The notes under the pieces: model-generated | Database searches by the model: none | Told to the model about the DNA's origin: nothing | What the model saw: only the letters and a program-made list of their open reading frames with translations | Shown here: positions 1 through 7,264 of the stretch, piece by piece | Layout: every line of letters begins with the position of its first letter | How positions within the stretch are numbered: the stretch's first letter is position 1 | Position numbers and translations under genes: made by a program | Assembly: GCA_036556965.1 (NCBI GenBank) | Contig: DATBIO010000324.1 | Location: forward strand, 1-20,253 | From: DATBIO01 sp036556965 | GTDB taxonomy: Bacteria > Acidobacteriota > Vicinamibacteria > Fen-336 | DNA: 20,253 nt | Direction: 5' to 3'

Positions 1-786
1 GCCCACCCCTACCCCGCCCCGCACGTCGCGGGGTCGCTGGTCTCCGTCAGCGTGGAGGTGGACGGCGCCGCCGTCCCCCTCTACACGTCCCGCGACCACG
101 CCGACCGCCTGTACCTGGAGGCCCGCAAGGGCGCCGCCTACTCCATCCGCCTGGCCAACCGGAGCCACGAGCGGGTGGCGGTGGCGGTGACCGTCGACGG
201 CCTCAACGTCATCAGCGCGCAGCGCGAGACGCTGGCCCCGGCCGGCGTCGCCGCGCGGCCCGGCCGGATGTACGTGCTCGACCCCTGGAGCGATACCGTG
301 ATCCGCGGCTGGCGCACCTCCCTCGAGGAGGTGCGCCGCTTCACCTTCGTGGACGAGCAGCGGTCGTACGCCACGCGCTCGGGCAAGGCCAACGCGCAGA
401 TGGGCTGGATCGAGGTCGCGGCCTACCGCGAGCGCCACCCCCGCCCCGCGCCCGTCGTCCGTGCGCCGCGGGAATCCGACGGTGACCGGGAGGCCGCGGG
501 CGCCCCCGCCGCCCGCGACGAGGCCAAGTCCAAGGCGGAGCCGGCGGCCCCCGGCGCGCGCGCGCAGGGCTTCCCGGGCACGGGATGGGGCGACCGGACG
601 GCCGACCCCGTGGTGGTGGTGGACTTCGAGCCGCAGGCCTACGCCGCCGAGCGCGTCACGCTGCGCTACGAGTACGCCTCGGGCCTCCGCGCCCTCGGCA
701 TCTTCCCCACCCCCCGGCATGCCGACCGGCTGCAGCAGCGCGAGCGCGGCGATGGCGGCGGGTTCGCGCCTCCGCCCAGGTGGTAG
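1..786 (+). CDS. Uncharacterised protein, 5'-truncated by the window edge
   Basis: The frame is open from base 1 to a TAG at 784-786. A GTG at 52 could serve as a start, but coding character (VSVEVDG before it) continues upstream, so the gene probably begins outside the window. I do not recognise a named family. The visible part has a beta-rich domain with the pieces VTVDGLNVIS, YVLDPW and RFTFVDEQRSYA, then an Ala/Arg/Glu/Pro-rich low-complexity linker, then a short second segment (VVVVDFEP, VTLRYEYASGLRALGIFP). The tail is rich in Gly and Pro. Function is unknown. A strong hairpin follows the stop, consistent with the end of a transcript. Confidence 0.7.
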   Translation, partial: AHPYPAPHVAGSLVSVSVEVDGAAVPLYTSRDHADRLYLEARKGAAYSIRLANRSHERVAVAVTVDGLNVISAQRETLAPAGVAARPGRMYVLDPWSDTVIRGWRTSLEEVRRFTFVDEQRSYATRSGKANAQMGWIEVAAYRERHPRPAPVVRAPRESDGDREAAGAPAARDEAKSKAEPAAPGARAQGFPGTGWGDRTADPVVVVDFEPQAYAAERVTLRYEYASGLRALGIFPTPRHADRLQQRERGDGGGFAPPPRW

Positions 787-798
787 ACGGCCGAAGCG

Positions 799-825
799 GG
801 CGCGCCGCCGGCCCGGCGGCGCGCC
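799..825. terminator. Perfect GC hairpin, possible bidirectional terminator
   Basis: Twelve bases at 799-810 are perfectly complementary to 814-825, with a 3-nt loop. It sits 13 nt after the stop of the partial gene and touches the end of the minus-strand DsrE-like remnant, where a terminator between convergent genes would lie. There is no U-tract on either side, so intrinsic termination is only inferred. Confidence 0.5.
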
Positions 826-1025
826 TACCCGCGGATGACGCGGTCGAGGCCGCCGAAGAAGGCGGCCAGGTCCCGCCGGCCGACCCGCTGCACGCCCGCC
901 ACCAGCCCCCCCGGGGGCACTCCCCGCTCCTCCAGGTCCTCGCTCAGCGCGAAGACGGGCAGGCCCTTGCCCATGACCTGGGCCAGGTCGTCGTCGAGGC
1001 TCTGCGCCCCGCCCTCGGCGCCTCG
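825..1025 (-). pseudogene. DsrE/DsrF-like protein, C-terminal remnant
   Basis: Read on the minus strand, this frame ends at TAG (827-825). It encodes a segment starting EGGAQSLDDDLAQVMGKGLP, followed by FALSEDLEERGV, LVAGVQRVGR and FGGLDRVIRG. The order (active-site-side loop, P-V-[FY]-A-L-x-E-D-L, a short helix, a final D-x-V-I strand) looks like the C-terminal half of small DsrE/DsrF-type sulfur-relay proteins. The first in-frame ATG (974) would leave only 49 residues, and no ATG, GTG or TTG is found in frame between it and the divergent gene at 1112. A full DsrE-like protein (about 110-120 residues) would not fit. I therefore call it a 5'-truncated remnant; an unusual start or a frameshift is possible. 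The family assignment comes from motif memory only. Confidence 0.5.
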
Positions 1026-1072
1026 CCCCCGCCGCCGGGTGGGGCTGCCGGGGCCGGCGTGAGGAGCTCGAT

Positions 1073-1103
1073 TTGACCCGGCCCCGCGCCATGAATTAGC
1101 AAT
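1073..1103 (+). promoter_or_regulatory. Candidate promoter of the GT2-methyltransferase gene
   Basis: TTGACC at 1073-1078 resembles a -35 box. An AT-rich island (TTAGCAAT, 1096-1103) lies 17-19 nt downstream in otherwise very GC-rich DNA. The -10 match is poor, so this is tentative. A transcript from here would begin close to the GTG at 1112, leaving almost no leader. Confidence 0.3.
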
Positions 1104-1111
1104 AGCGGTTC

Positions 1112-2593
1112 GTGACCACCCTCTCCGTCCTCGTCCCCGTCTACAACGAAGAGCACCTGGTGGCCGCCTCCCTGGCGCGCCTCCGCGTGCTGGAGGACAG
1201 CCCCCACCTCGAGTGGGCCGAGGTGATCGTGGTGGACGACTGCTCCCGCGACGGCACGGCCCCGGCCCTTCACGACTTCCAGCGCCAGGAGGAGGCCCGC
1301 GGCTCCTCCCGCCTGCGCTGGACGTTCCTCCGCCACGAGCGGAACGGAGGCAAGGGCCGGGCCATCCGCACCGCGCTGGAGCGGGCGCAGGGCGAGATCA
1401 CCGTCATCCACGACGCGGACCTCGAGTACCACCCCCGCGACCTGCTGCGCATCGTGCGCGTCTTCGTGGAGGAGGACGCGGACGCCGTGTTCGGCTCCCG
1501 CTTCGCGGGGGGGGAGGCGCGCCGCGCCCTGATGTTCCGCCACGAGCTCGGCAACAGGCTCCTCACCTTCCTGTGCAACCTGGTCACGAACCTGAACCTG
1601 ACGGACATGGAGACCTGCTACAAGGCGGTCCGCACCCCGCTCCTCAGGTCGCTGCCCATCGTCTCCAACGACTTCCGCCTGGAGCCCGAGCTGACCATCA
1701 AGCTGGCCAAGCGCCAGGCCCGCCTCTTCGAGGTGCCCATCAGCTACTCGGGGCGCACCTACCAGGAGGGCAAGAAGATCAACTGGAAGGACGGCTTCGC
1801 CGCCCTGTGGGCCATCCTCCGCTTCGCGCTCTCCGACGACGTCTACAAGGAGGACGCCTACGGCTCGCACGTGTTGGGGAGGCTGGGGCGCGCCCCCCGC
1901 TTCAACGCCTGGATGGCCGACACCATCCGCCCCTTCTGCGGCCAGCGCATCCTGGAGATCGGCAGCGGGGTCGGCAACCTGACCACGCGCCTCATCCCCC
2001 GCCGCGCCTACGTGGCCTCCGACATCAACCCGCTCTACCTGCAGACGCTCCGCGCGCTGGCGCGCGAGCGCCCCTACCTCACCACCACCTTCTGCGACGT
2101 GACCGACGTCGACTCCTTCCCGGAGACGGCGGAGGGCTACGACACCGTCATCTGCCTCAACGTCATCGAGCACGTCCCCGACGACGCGGGGGCGCTGGGC
2201 AACATCAAGCGCGCGCTGGGCCCGGGCGGCCGCGCCATCGTGCTCGTCCCCCAGGGGCAGTGGAACTTCGGGAGCCTGGACGAGGTGCTGGGGCACCAGC
2301 GGCGGTACAGCAAGGAGTCGCTCCTGCGGCTGGCCGAGGCGTGCGGCCTGCACGTCGCGCAGATGCTCGAGTTCAACCGGCTCGGCACCCTGGCCTGGCT
2401 CCTCAACGGCCGCCTGCTGCGGCGCCGCCGCTTCGGCCTGGTGCAGATCGCGCTCCTGAACCTGCTCACGCCCGTGCTCCGCCGCGTGGACCGCTTCCTG
2501 CCCCTGCCTTCCCTCAGCCTGATCGCGGTGATGGAGGCGAAGACGGCGTCGGCGGCGGGGACCGCGGCCGCCCCCGTGGCGGCCGCCTCCTAG
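1112..2593 (+). CDS. GT2 glycosyltransferase fused to a class I SAM methyltransferase
   Basis: The protein has 493 residues from a GTG with no visible Shine-Dalgarno. Residues 1-240 form a GT2 (GT-A fold) glycosyltransferase of the dolichol-phosphate-mannose-synthase-like group: VLVPVYNEE at 7-14, VVDDCSRDGT at 40-49, a DAD metal/nucleotide motif at 101-103, and TDMETCYKA at 164-172. Residues about 262-475 form a Rossmann methyltransferase with motif I LEIGSGVGN (281-289), the acidic residue in SDIN, and NVIEHVPDD (350-358). By family knowledge the first half transfers a sugar from a nucleotide or polyprenyl donor and the second methylates with SAM; the common acceptor is unknown. No transmembrane helix is obvious, so it is probably cytosolic or membrane-peripheral. 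The stop overlaps the stop of the convergent gene. I infer a role in surface glycan or glycolipid assembly. The fold calls are secure and the substrate is not. Confidence 0.93.
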   Translation: MTTLSVLVPVYNEEHLVAASLARLRVLEDSPHLEWAEVIVVDDCSRDGTAPALHDFQRQEEARGSSRLRWTFLRHERNGGKGRAIRTALERAQGEITVIHDADLEYHPRDLLRIVRVFVEEDADAVFGSRFAGGEARRALMFRHELGNRLLTFLCNLVTNLNLTDMETCYKAVRTPLLRSLPIVSNDFRLEPELTIKLAKRQARLFEVPISYSGRTYQEGKKINWKDGFAALWAILRFALSDDVYKEDAYGSHVLGRLGRAPRFNAWMADTIRPFCGQRILEIGSGVGNLTTRLIPRRAYVASDINPLYLQTLRALARERPYLTTTFCDVTDVDSFPETAEGYDTVICLNVIEHVPDDAGALGNIKRALGPGGRAIVLVPQGQWNFGSLDEVLGHQRRYSKESLLRLAEACGLHVAQMLEFNRLGTLAWLLNGRLLRRRRFGLVQIALLNLLTPVLRRVDRFLPLPSLSLIAVMEAKTASAAGTAAAPVAAAS

Positions 2594-4395
2594 CCCGCCC
2601 CGCCCGCCAGCAGCAGGCGCTCGGCCAGCTCGAGCACGTCCACCGGCCAGTACTCCACCGGGCGCGGGTGGGGGGCGAAGCCGGGCCAGGGCCGGCAGCT
2701 GAGCACCATGCTCCGCCACTGCAGGGGGACGGCCTGGCGCCCGTGCACGGCGCCGAGGAGGGCGCCCGCGATGCAGGCGTTGGTGTCGGCGTCGCCCCCG
2801 CGGCGCACCGTGCGCACGACGCCCTCCTCCAGCGTCTCCGCGTGCAGCAGCTCGAAGAAGGCGTTCTGCAGGGCCACCAGGACCCAGCCCGCGGGCGCGC
2901 CCGGCGGCGGCGGCGCGTGCTCGGCGGCGCGCAGGGCGTCGCGCACCGGCCCCTGCGCCTGCGCTTCCGCCCAGTCCCGGGCCGCCCCCCAGGCCGCCGC
3001 CCCGCCGTCGCCGTGGCGCACGGCGTGCGCGAGCGCGACCACGAAGGCGGCGGTGGCGTCTCCGCACACGGGGTGGGGATGGGTCAGGGCGGCGTCCGCG
3101 CGCGCGAGGGCGGCCGCCTCCCGCGGAGCCAGGGCATGGCCGAGCACGCCGAGCGGGCTGGCCCGCATCAGCGAGCCGTTGGCCTGGCTGTCGGCCATCG
3201 GCGCCCCGGCCAGGAGGGCGGCGCGCGTGGCCCGCCCCATGTCGAAGGGGCCGCTGTCCGCCCAGGCGCGGTACGCGGCCAGCGCGGCCTCCGCCCGATA
3301 GCCGCCCTCCGCGACCACGGCGCGCGCCAGGGCCAGGGCCATCTCGGAGTCGTCGGTGGGCTGTCCGGCGATCGTCCGCCAGACGCCGCCGTCGGCGAGC
3401 CGCCGCGGCCCCTCGGGATGGCGCGCGGCGACGTCCTCCGCGGTCGCGGACTCCACCAGCGAGCCCAGGCTGTCGCCTGCCACCTGGCCGAGCAGGCAGC
3501 CGTGCGCCCGCGCCAGCAACGGCGCGTCGGCCACGGCCCGGCCGCGCGCCAGGCGCGCCGGCGCCGCGCCGCGGGGCAGGCTCGCCCCGCCCGCGCCGCA
3601 CTCCGCGCGCCCGGCCAGCAGCGCCGCCACGGACGGCGACGAGCCGAAGGCGCGCCGGCAGCGGCTGCTGCCGTCGGCGGCGTAGGCCACCGGCCGGCCC
3701 TCCTCGTCGAGCAGGGCGCCCCCCACCGCGCGCAGGAGGGCATGGCCGCCCGCGTAGTCCCAATCGCCCGGCGCGAAGAAGCTGGTGGCGGCCGCGGCCT
3801 CGCCGCAGGCTACCAGGGCCAGGCGGTGCGCGATGGAGGGCACGCTGCGGTACCGCGCGGGACGGGCGCAGCGCAGGTTCCCTTCCGGGTCGCGGTCGCC
3901 CTTCCCGGACACGAGCACCACGTCCTCCGCCCCCAGCGCGCCCGGCAGCGCCGGGCGCACGGCCACGCCGTTGCGCACGGGCGCCGCCATCCCCTCCGCC
4001 CAGGCGAACATGTCGCCCGCGTCGTCCGGGTAGGCGAAGGCGAAGACCACGCCCAGCACGGGCCGGCCCTCCGCCAGGAGGCCGATGGAGACCGAGCTGC
4101 CGCGCCGTCCCCGCAGGTAGTCCCGCGTCCCGTCGTTGGGATCCACGAGCCAGATGGGCGCGCCGGGGCGGCCCGCGGCGGCGCCCGTCTCCTCGCCGCG
4201 GTAGCCCCAGCCGGGAAAGGCGGCGGTCAGCCGCGCGCGGATGGCGCGTTCCGCCTCCACGTCCGCTTCCGCCTTGTCGCCGCCGCCGCGCGGGCCCTCG
4301 GCACGGTGCAGGTCGCGGCGCAGGACGTCGCCCGCCTCGCGCGCGGCCGCCTCCGCCACGGCCAGGGCCGCGCTCCACTCCATGGCGCGGACCAT
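2590..4395 (-). CDS. Fusion of inositol-monophosphatase-like phosphatase and ADP-ribosylglycohydrolase
   Basis: The 601-residue protein has two catalytic domains. Residues 1 to about 260 belong to the Li+-sensitive, Mg2+-dependent phosphatase family (IMPase/CysQ): GEET at 67-70, DPNDGT at 85-90 (Asn where Ile or Leu is usual) and GDWDYAGGHALL at 210-221. Residues about 290-600 are an ADP-ribosylglycohydrolase (DraG/ARH): AHGCLLGQVAGDSLGS (297-312), PTDDSE (346-351) and GGDADTN (533-539), the usual Mg2+ ligands of this fold. All key acidic residues appear intact. Known members of the two families remove phosphate from inositol phosphates or 3'-phosphoadenosine nucleotides, and cleave ADP-ribosyl bonds on proteins or on ADP-ribose derivatives. 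I infer that the fusion treats one nucleotide-type substrate sequentially, such as a phosphorylated ADP-ribose; this is a hypothesis. The alternative start is ATG 4383. Neither start has a clear ribosome site. Confidence 0.92.
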   Translation of the reverse strand: MVRAMEWSAALAVAEAAAREAGDVLRRDLHRAEGPRGGGDKAEADVEAERAIRARLTAAFPGWGYRGEETGAAAGRPGAPIWLVDPNDGTRDYLRGRRGSSVSIGLLAEGRPVLGVVFAFAYPDDAGDMFAWAEGMAAPVRNGVAVRPALPGALGAEDVVLVSGKGDRDPEGNLRCARPARYRSVPSIAHRLALVACGEAAAATSFFAPGDWDYAGGHALLRAVGGALLDEEGRPVAYAADGSSRCRRAFGSSPSVAALLAGRAECGAGGASLPRGAAPARLARGRAVADAPLLARAHGCLLGQVAGDSLGSLVESATAEDVAARHPEGPRRLADGGVWRTIAGQPTDDSEMALALARAVVAEGGYRAEAALAAYRAWADSGPFDMGRATRAALLAGAPMADSQANGSLMRASPLGVLGHALAPREAAALARADAALTHPHPVCGDATAAFVVALAHAVRHGDGGAAAWGAARDWAEAQAQGPVRDALRAAEHAPPPPGAPAGWVLVALQNAFFELLHAETLEEGVVRTVRRGGDADTNACIAGALLGAVHGRQAVPLQWRSMVLSCRPWPGFAPHPRPVEYWPVDVLELAERLLLAGGAG

Positions 4396-4505
4396 ACCGC
4401 AGCCTGGCGTATGATGTCCGGCGTCACGGGGCTCCCCGGCCCTCTACCCTTCCACGGCGTCCCGCGGCCCGGTGCCTCGTCCCGCACGGACGGGGGGAGG
4501 GGATC

Positions 4506-6203
4506 ATGTGCATCCGCCTCGGGCGTACCTTCGTGACCCTCGTCGTGGCTGGCGTCGTCTCGCCCCCCAGGGCGCCCGCCCAGAGCATCGGGCTGGGCAC
4601 CATCGCCGTGAAGCTGGAGGTCTTCGCCACCGGCTTCTCCGAGGAGGGCCAGTTCGCGCCCACGGACCTCGCACCGCTCGGAGACGGCACGGGCCGCCTC
4701 GTGGTGGCCACCCTGGGAGGCAGGTTCCGCCTGGTGTCCGCCGACGGCGCGGCCCTGGACACCGCGGCCGCGCCCTACTTCGCCAACGCCGGCTCGACGA
4801 TCGGCACCGGCGGGTACGGCTCCACGGCGGTGGCCGTGCACCCGGACTTCGCGGCCAACGGCCGCATCTACGCCATCGTGACGGAAGCGCCCTCGGGCGT
4901 GGTGGACCTGCCGTCGCCCGACGGGAACGACGATCACCACGACATCCTCGTCGAGTGGACGGCGGACGACCCCGCCGCCGACGCGCCCTCGTTCACCCGC
5001 CGCGAGGTGCTCCGGTTCGGGCAGCCCCAGCGCAACCACAACGTCGTGGACCTGGCCTTCGGGCCCGACGGGTTCCTGTACGTGTCATCCGGCGACGGCG
5101 GGTCGCCCAACCGCTTCTTCTTCGCCCAGGACCCCTCCAACCACCACGGCACGGTGATGCGCATCGATCCCGTGAGCACCTCCGGGCCCGGGATCATGGC
5201 CAGCGCCAACGGCCAGTACGGGATCCCCACCGACAACTTCGGCGCCCAGCACGCGGCCGCCCTCGACGAGGTCTACGCCCTCGGCTTCCGCAGCCCGTTC
5301 CGGATGGACTTCGACCGGCTGACCGGCCGCCTCTACCTGGCCGACGTGGGCGAGTCCGCGCTCGAGGAGGTGGACCTCGTGACCGCCGGCGCCAACTACG
5401 GCTGGGGCCGCTCCGAGGGCACGATGCTCAAGAACCCCGCCGTCGCGCTCTCGCCCCTCAGCCCCGTCCACCAGCCGCCCGTCTTCGAGTACGGCCGCGA
5501 GGACGGGGAGACGGTGATCGGCGGCTTCGTCTACCGCGGCCAGGCCCTGCCCGCCCTGGCCGGCAAGTACGTGTTCGGCGACTTCGGCCGCCAGGGGCTC
5601 GACACGGTGCCCACGCCCGCGCGCCTGTTCTACGGCGACGTGGACCCCGCCACCGGCGACGTCACCACCGTCGGCGAGCTGGTGCTGGACCCCGACGGGG
5701 AGGCGCTGGCCACGCGGGACGACGCCGGCAACCTCCGCACGCGGCAGTTCGTCTTCAGCGTGGGCCAGGACCACGAGGGCGAGCTCTACCTGCTGGTCGG
5801 CAACGACCCCCAGTTCGGGGGCGCGCAGGTGCCCGACGGCCGCGTGCTCAAGGTCGCGCGCGGCTCCTCGGACACGGCCCCCGCGCTGCTGAGCTCGAGC
5901 ACGTGTCCCACCGCGCCCGTCACCGCCACCCTCCGCTCCTACGGCCTGACGCCCGGGGCCATGTTCGTCGTCGTCTACGGCGCCGTCCTGGAGCCGTTCA
6001 CGGTGCCGGCGGTGAGCCCCTTCTGCGCGGGTACGCCGGGAGGGGGGCTCCGGATCCTCGGCTACAGCTTCCTGACCGCCGACGTCGACGGGACCATCGA
6101 CCTGACCATCGCCAACGTGCCCGCCAGCTCGTGTGGCGTCTACGCGCAGGTCTTCGACATCGGCCGGTGCGCCTTCTCGCCCGTGAAGCAGTTCGGACCC
6201 TGA
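4506..6203 (+). CDS. Secreted PQQ-type glucose/sorbosone dehydrogenase with extra C-terminal domain
   Basis: The protein has 565 residues. The ATG is preceded by a good ribosome site (GGAGGGG, 4495-4501). Residues 1-25 form a short signal peptide with an AxA site (A23-P24-A25), so the enzyme is exported. Residues about 35-455 match the six-bladed propeller of soluble PQQ glucose dehydrogenases and sorbosone/Hedgehog-interacting-protein-like dehydrogenases: DLAPLGDGTGRLVV, a catalytic-type RNHN (176-179), LAFGPDGFLYVSSGDGG, ALGFRSPFRMDFD, ANYGWGRSEG and GGFVYRG. By family knowledge it oxidises an aldose or similar alcohol with PQQ; the true substrate is unknown. Residues about 456-565 form an additional beta-rich domain with four cysteines (467, 507, 543, 555), possibly disulfide-bonded and used for attachment or binding. 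No PQQ biosynthesis gene lies nearby. A TATGAT box at 4410-4415 is a weak promoter candidate. Confidence 0.93.
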   Translation: MCIRLGRTFVTLVVAGVVSPPRAPAQSIGLGTIAVKLEVFATGFSEEGQFAPTDLAPLGDGTGRLVVATLGGRFRLVSADGAALDTAAAPYFANAGSTIGTGGYGSTAVAVHPDFAANGRIYAIVTEAPSGVVDLPSPDGNDDHHDILVEWTADDPAADAPSFTRREVLRFGQPQRNHNVVDLAFGPDGFLYVSSGDGGSPNRFFFAQDPSNHHGTVMRIDPVSTSGPGIMASANGQYGIPTDNFGAQHAAALDEVYALGFRSPFRMDFDRLTGRLYLADVGESALEEVDLVTAGANYGWGRSEGTMLKNPAVALSPLSPVHQPPVFEYGREDGETVIGGFVYRGQALPALAGKYVFGDFGRQGLDTVPTPARLFYGDVDPATGDVTTVGELVLDPDGEALATRDDAGNLRTRQFVFSVGQDHEGELYLLVGNDPQFGGAQVPDGRVLKVARGSSDTAPALLSSSTCPTAPVTATLRSYGLTPGAMFVVVYGAVLEPFTVPAVSPFCAGTPGGGLRILGYSFLTADVDGTIDLTIANVPASSCGVYAQVFDIGRCAFSPVKQFGP

Positions 6204-6206
6204 CGG

Positions 6207-6383
6207 CTACGACTTCGGCGCGTAGGCGGGGCAGGCCCGCACCGGCTGGGGCGGGTACCGCGCCAGCAGCGGGCAGTAGATGAAGACGGTCCCGCGGTCG
6301 CTCACCACGTAGCGGGGCGGCGCCGCGCACGAGTGGCAGAGGCTCTCGGGAAAGGGCCGGTCCTCGGGGCGCGGGCCGGTCAG
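6207..6383 (-). CDS. Small four-cysteine protein (58 aa), possible CTG start
   Basis: The minus frame ending at TAG (6209-6207) encodes RPFPESLCHSCAAPPRYVV, then a segment ending in FIYCPLLARYPPQPVRACP. Cys16, Cys19, Cys37 and Cys51 form a CxxC plus two single cysteines, suggesting a small metal-binding knuckle. The layout resembles small conserved bacterial proteins of the LCxxC...C...YPPxPVxxCP type that I recall, without an assigned function. No in-frame ATG, GTG or TTG precedes the CxxC; the only GTGs lie after it. The best start is CTG at 6383-6381, which overlaps the upstream TGA as CTGA, a coupling arrangement like ATGA. The stop lies 3 nt from the stop of the convergent dehydrogenase. 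Coding is well supported by composition and neatness of fit; the start is not. Confidence 0.66.
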   Translation of the reverse strand: MTGPRPEDRPFPESLCHSCAAPPRYVVSDRGTVFIYCPLLARYPPQPVRACPAYAPKS

Positions 6384-6799
6384 AGCGGCCGGCGCGGCGC
6401 GCGGAGCTCGGAACGGTGCCGGTCGCGGCGTCCCAGCACCTCGGCCGCGCAGCGCAGGCAGCCCGAGTCGTCCTCGAGCAGGCCGTAGGCGCGCCCGATC
6501 TCGTCCACCTGGTTCTGGTCGGGCGTGGCCGAGGACCCGCCGGGAGTGTCCTCCCCCACGTACTCGTTGGCGAGCACGCCGTCGTCGGGATCGCCGAAGA
6601 GGATGGTCTCCGCCTCGCCGGGAATGGCCGACGGACGCCCGCGCCGCACGAGCCGCGGCATGACCCCCGTGCGCAGCGCCTCCGCCGCCACCGCCGTGGA
6701 AGAGGAGAAGGGCGAGCGGCTGCCCGCCTCGTCCAGGGCGGGGAGCCAGGCCAGCGCGTCGGGCGGCGCGTCCACCGACTTCTTCCCGTTGCTCCTCAT
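6380..6799 (-). CDS. DUF6335-like small acidic protein
   Basis: The predicted protein has 139 residues starting MRSNGKKSV at an ATG (6799-6797). The C-terminal half contains GSSATPDQNQVDEIGRAYG followed by CAAEVLGRRDRHRSEL, the pattern I associate with DUF6335 (T-P-D-Q-[DN]-x-V-[DE]-E-[IL]-G-x-A-x-G ... R-D-x-x-R-x-E-L). The function of that family is unknown. The N-terminal half is charged and probably partly disordered, with GVMPRLVRRGRPSAIPGEAE in the middle. There is no signal peptide, so it is presumably cytosolic. A weak GGGA lies just before the start. It is 56 nt downstream of the DUF4383 gene on the same strand and overlaps the next small gene by 4 nt. The longer open frame reaching 7213 is an antisense-type reading of the membrane protein gene and is not used. 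Confidence 0.72.
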   Translation of the reverse strand: MRSNGKKSVDAPPDALAWLPALDEAGSRSPFSSSTAVAAEALRTGVMPRLVRRGRPSAIPGEAETILFGDPDDGVLANEYVGEDTPGGSSATPDQNQVDEIGRAYGLLEDDSGCLRCAAEVLGRRDRHRSELRAPRRPL

Positions 6800-6855
6800 C
6801 GTCCCGGATAGAGCCTGACCCCCGTCCTGGGCGGCGTCAAGGACTATTTCGCGGC

Positions 6856-7227
6856 TCAGGCCGCGGCGCGCGGGCTGGTCAACCCGACGAAGAGGAAGGC
6901 GGCGCCCACCAGTACGTGGAACGCGTTGTCCGGCGTGAGCTCGCCCGCGGTCAGCGGCGCGTGGCCGATCACCGCGGAGACCACGCCCGGGGCGAGGAAC
7001 CCGAGCACCCCGAGGAGGAGGTAGACGGCGCCGAAGGCGAGACAGAACGTGCGCGCGGCGGGGGCCGCGGCGGCGAACCCGAAGTAGAGGGCGGCCGCCC
7101 CCGTGGCGATGTGCACGACGTTGTGGATGGGCGTCAGGTGGAAGCCGAGGAGGTGGGGCATGGCGAAGCCGGCGAGGCCGGCCACCAGGAACACGACGCC
7201 CGCGATGCGGCACAGGGTCTGGGCCAT
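6856..7227 (-). CDS. DUF4383-type four-helix membrane protein
   Basis: The protein has 123 residues. The ATG is preceded by GGGAGCAGAAG, a reasonable ribosome site. Four hydrophobic segments are visible: about 8-28 (GVVFLVAGLAGFAMPHLLG), 37-55, 61-83 (FCLAFGAVYLLLGVLGFLA) and 102-118 (NAFHVLVGAAFLFVGL). Conserved polar points are HNVVHIATGAAAL after helix 1 and DNAFHVLVG before helix 4. This matches the DUF4383 family of small integral membrane proteins, whose function is unknown. It sits 37 nt after the M48 protease gene on the same strand and is probably co-transcribed with it. A role in envelope stress is possible from context but nothing in the protein proves it. Confidence 0.85.
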   Translation of the reverse strand: MAQTLCRIAGVVFLVAGLAGFAMPHLLGFHLTPIHNVVHIATGAAALYFGFAAAAPAARTFCLAFGAVYLLLGVLGFLAPGVVSAVIGHAPLTAGELTPDNAFHVLVGAAFLFVGLTSPRAAA

Positions 7228-7264
7228 TCTTCTGCTCCCGCGGTCAGCGACCCGGGGTCGGGGC

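Noticed and set aside
944..4378. Long minus-strand open frame of 1144 codons
   Set aside because: It is a side effect of GC-rich codon bias opposite and out of frame with the GT2 fusion and the phosphatase fusion; composition is Arg/Gly/Ala/Pro-rich without recognisable motifs, and real genes explain both parts.
4410..4415. TATGAT box as promoter of the PQQ-type dehydrogenase
   Set aside because: No matching -35 at 16-18 nt and no TGn extension; kept only as a weak possibility in the gene entry.
1213..4536. Long plus-strand open frame of 1107 codons
   Set aside because: It runs out of frame through the GT2 fusion and antisense to the phosphatase gene, with low-complexity Arg/Gly/Pro composition.
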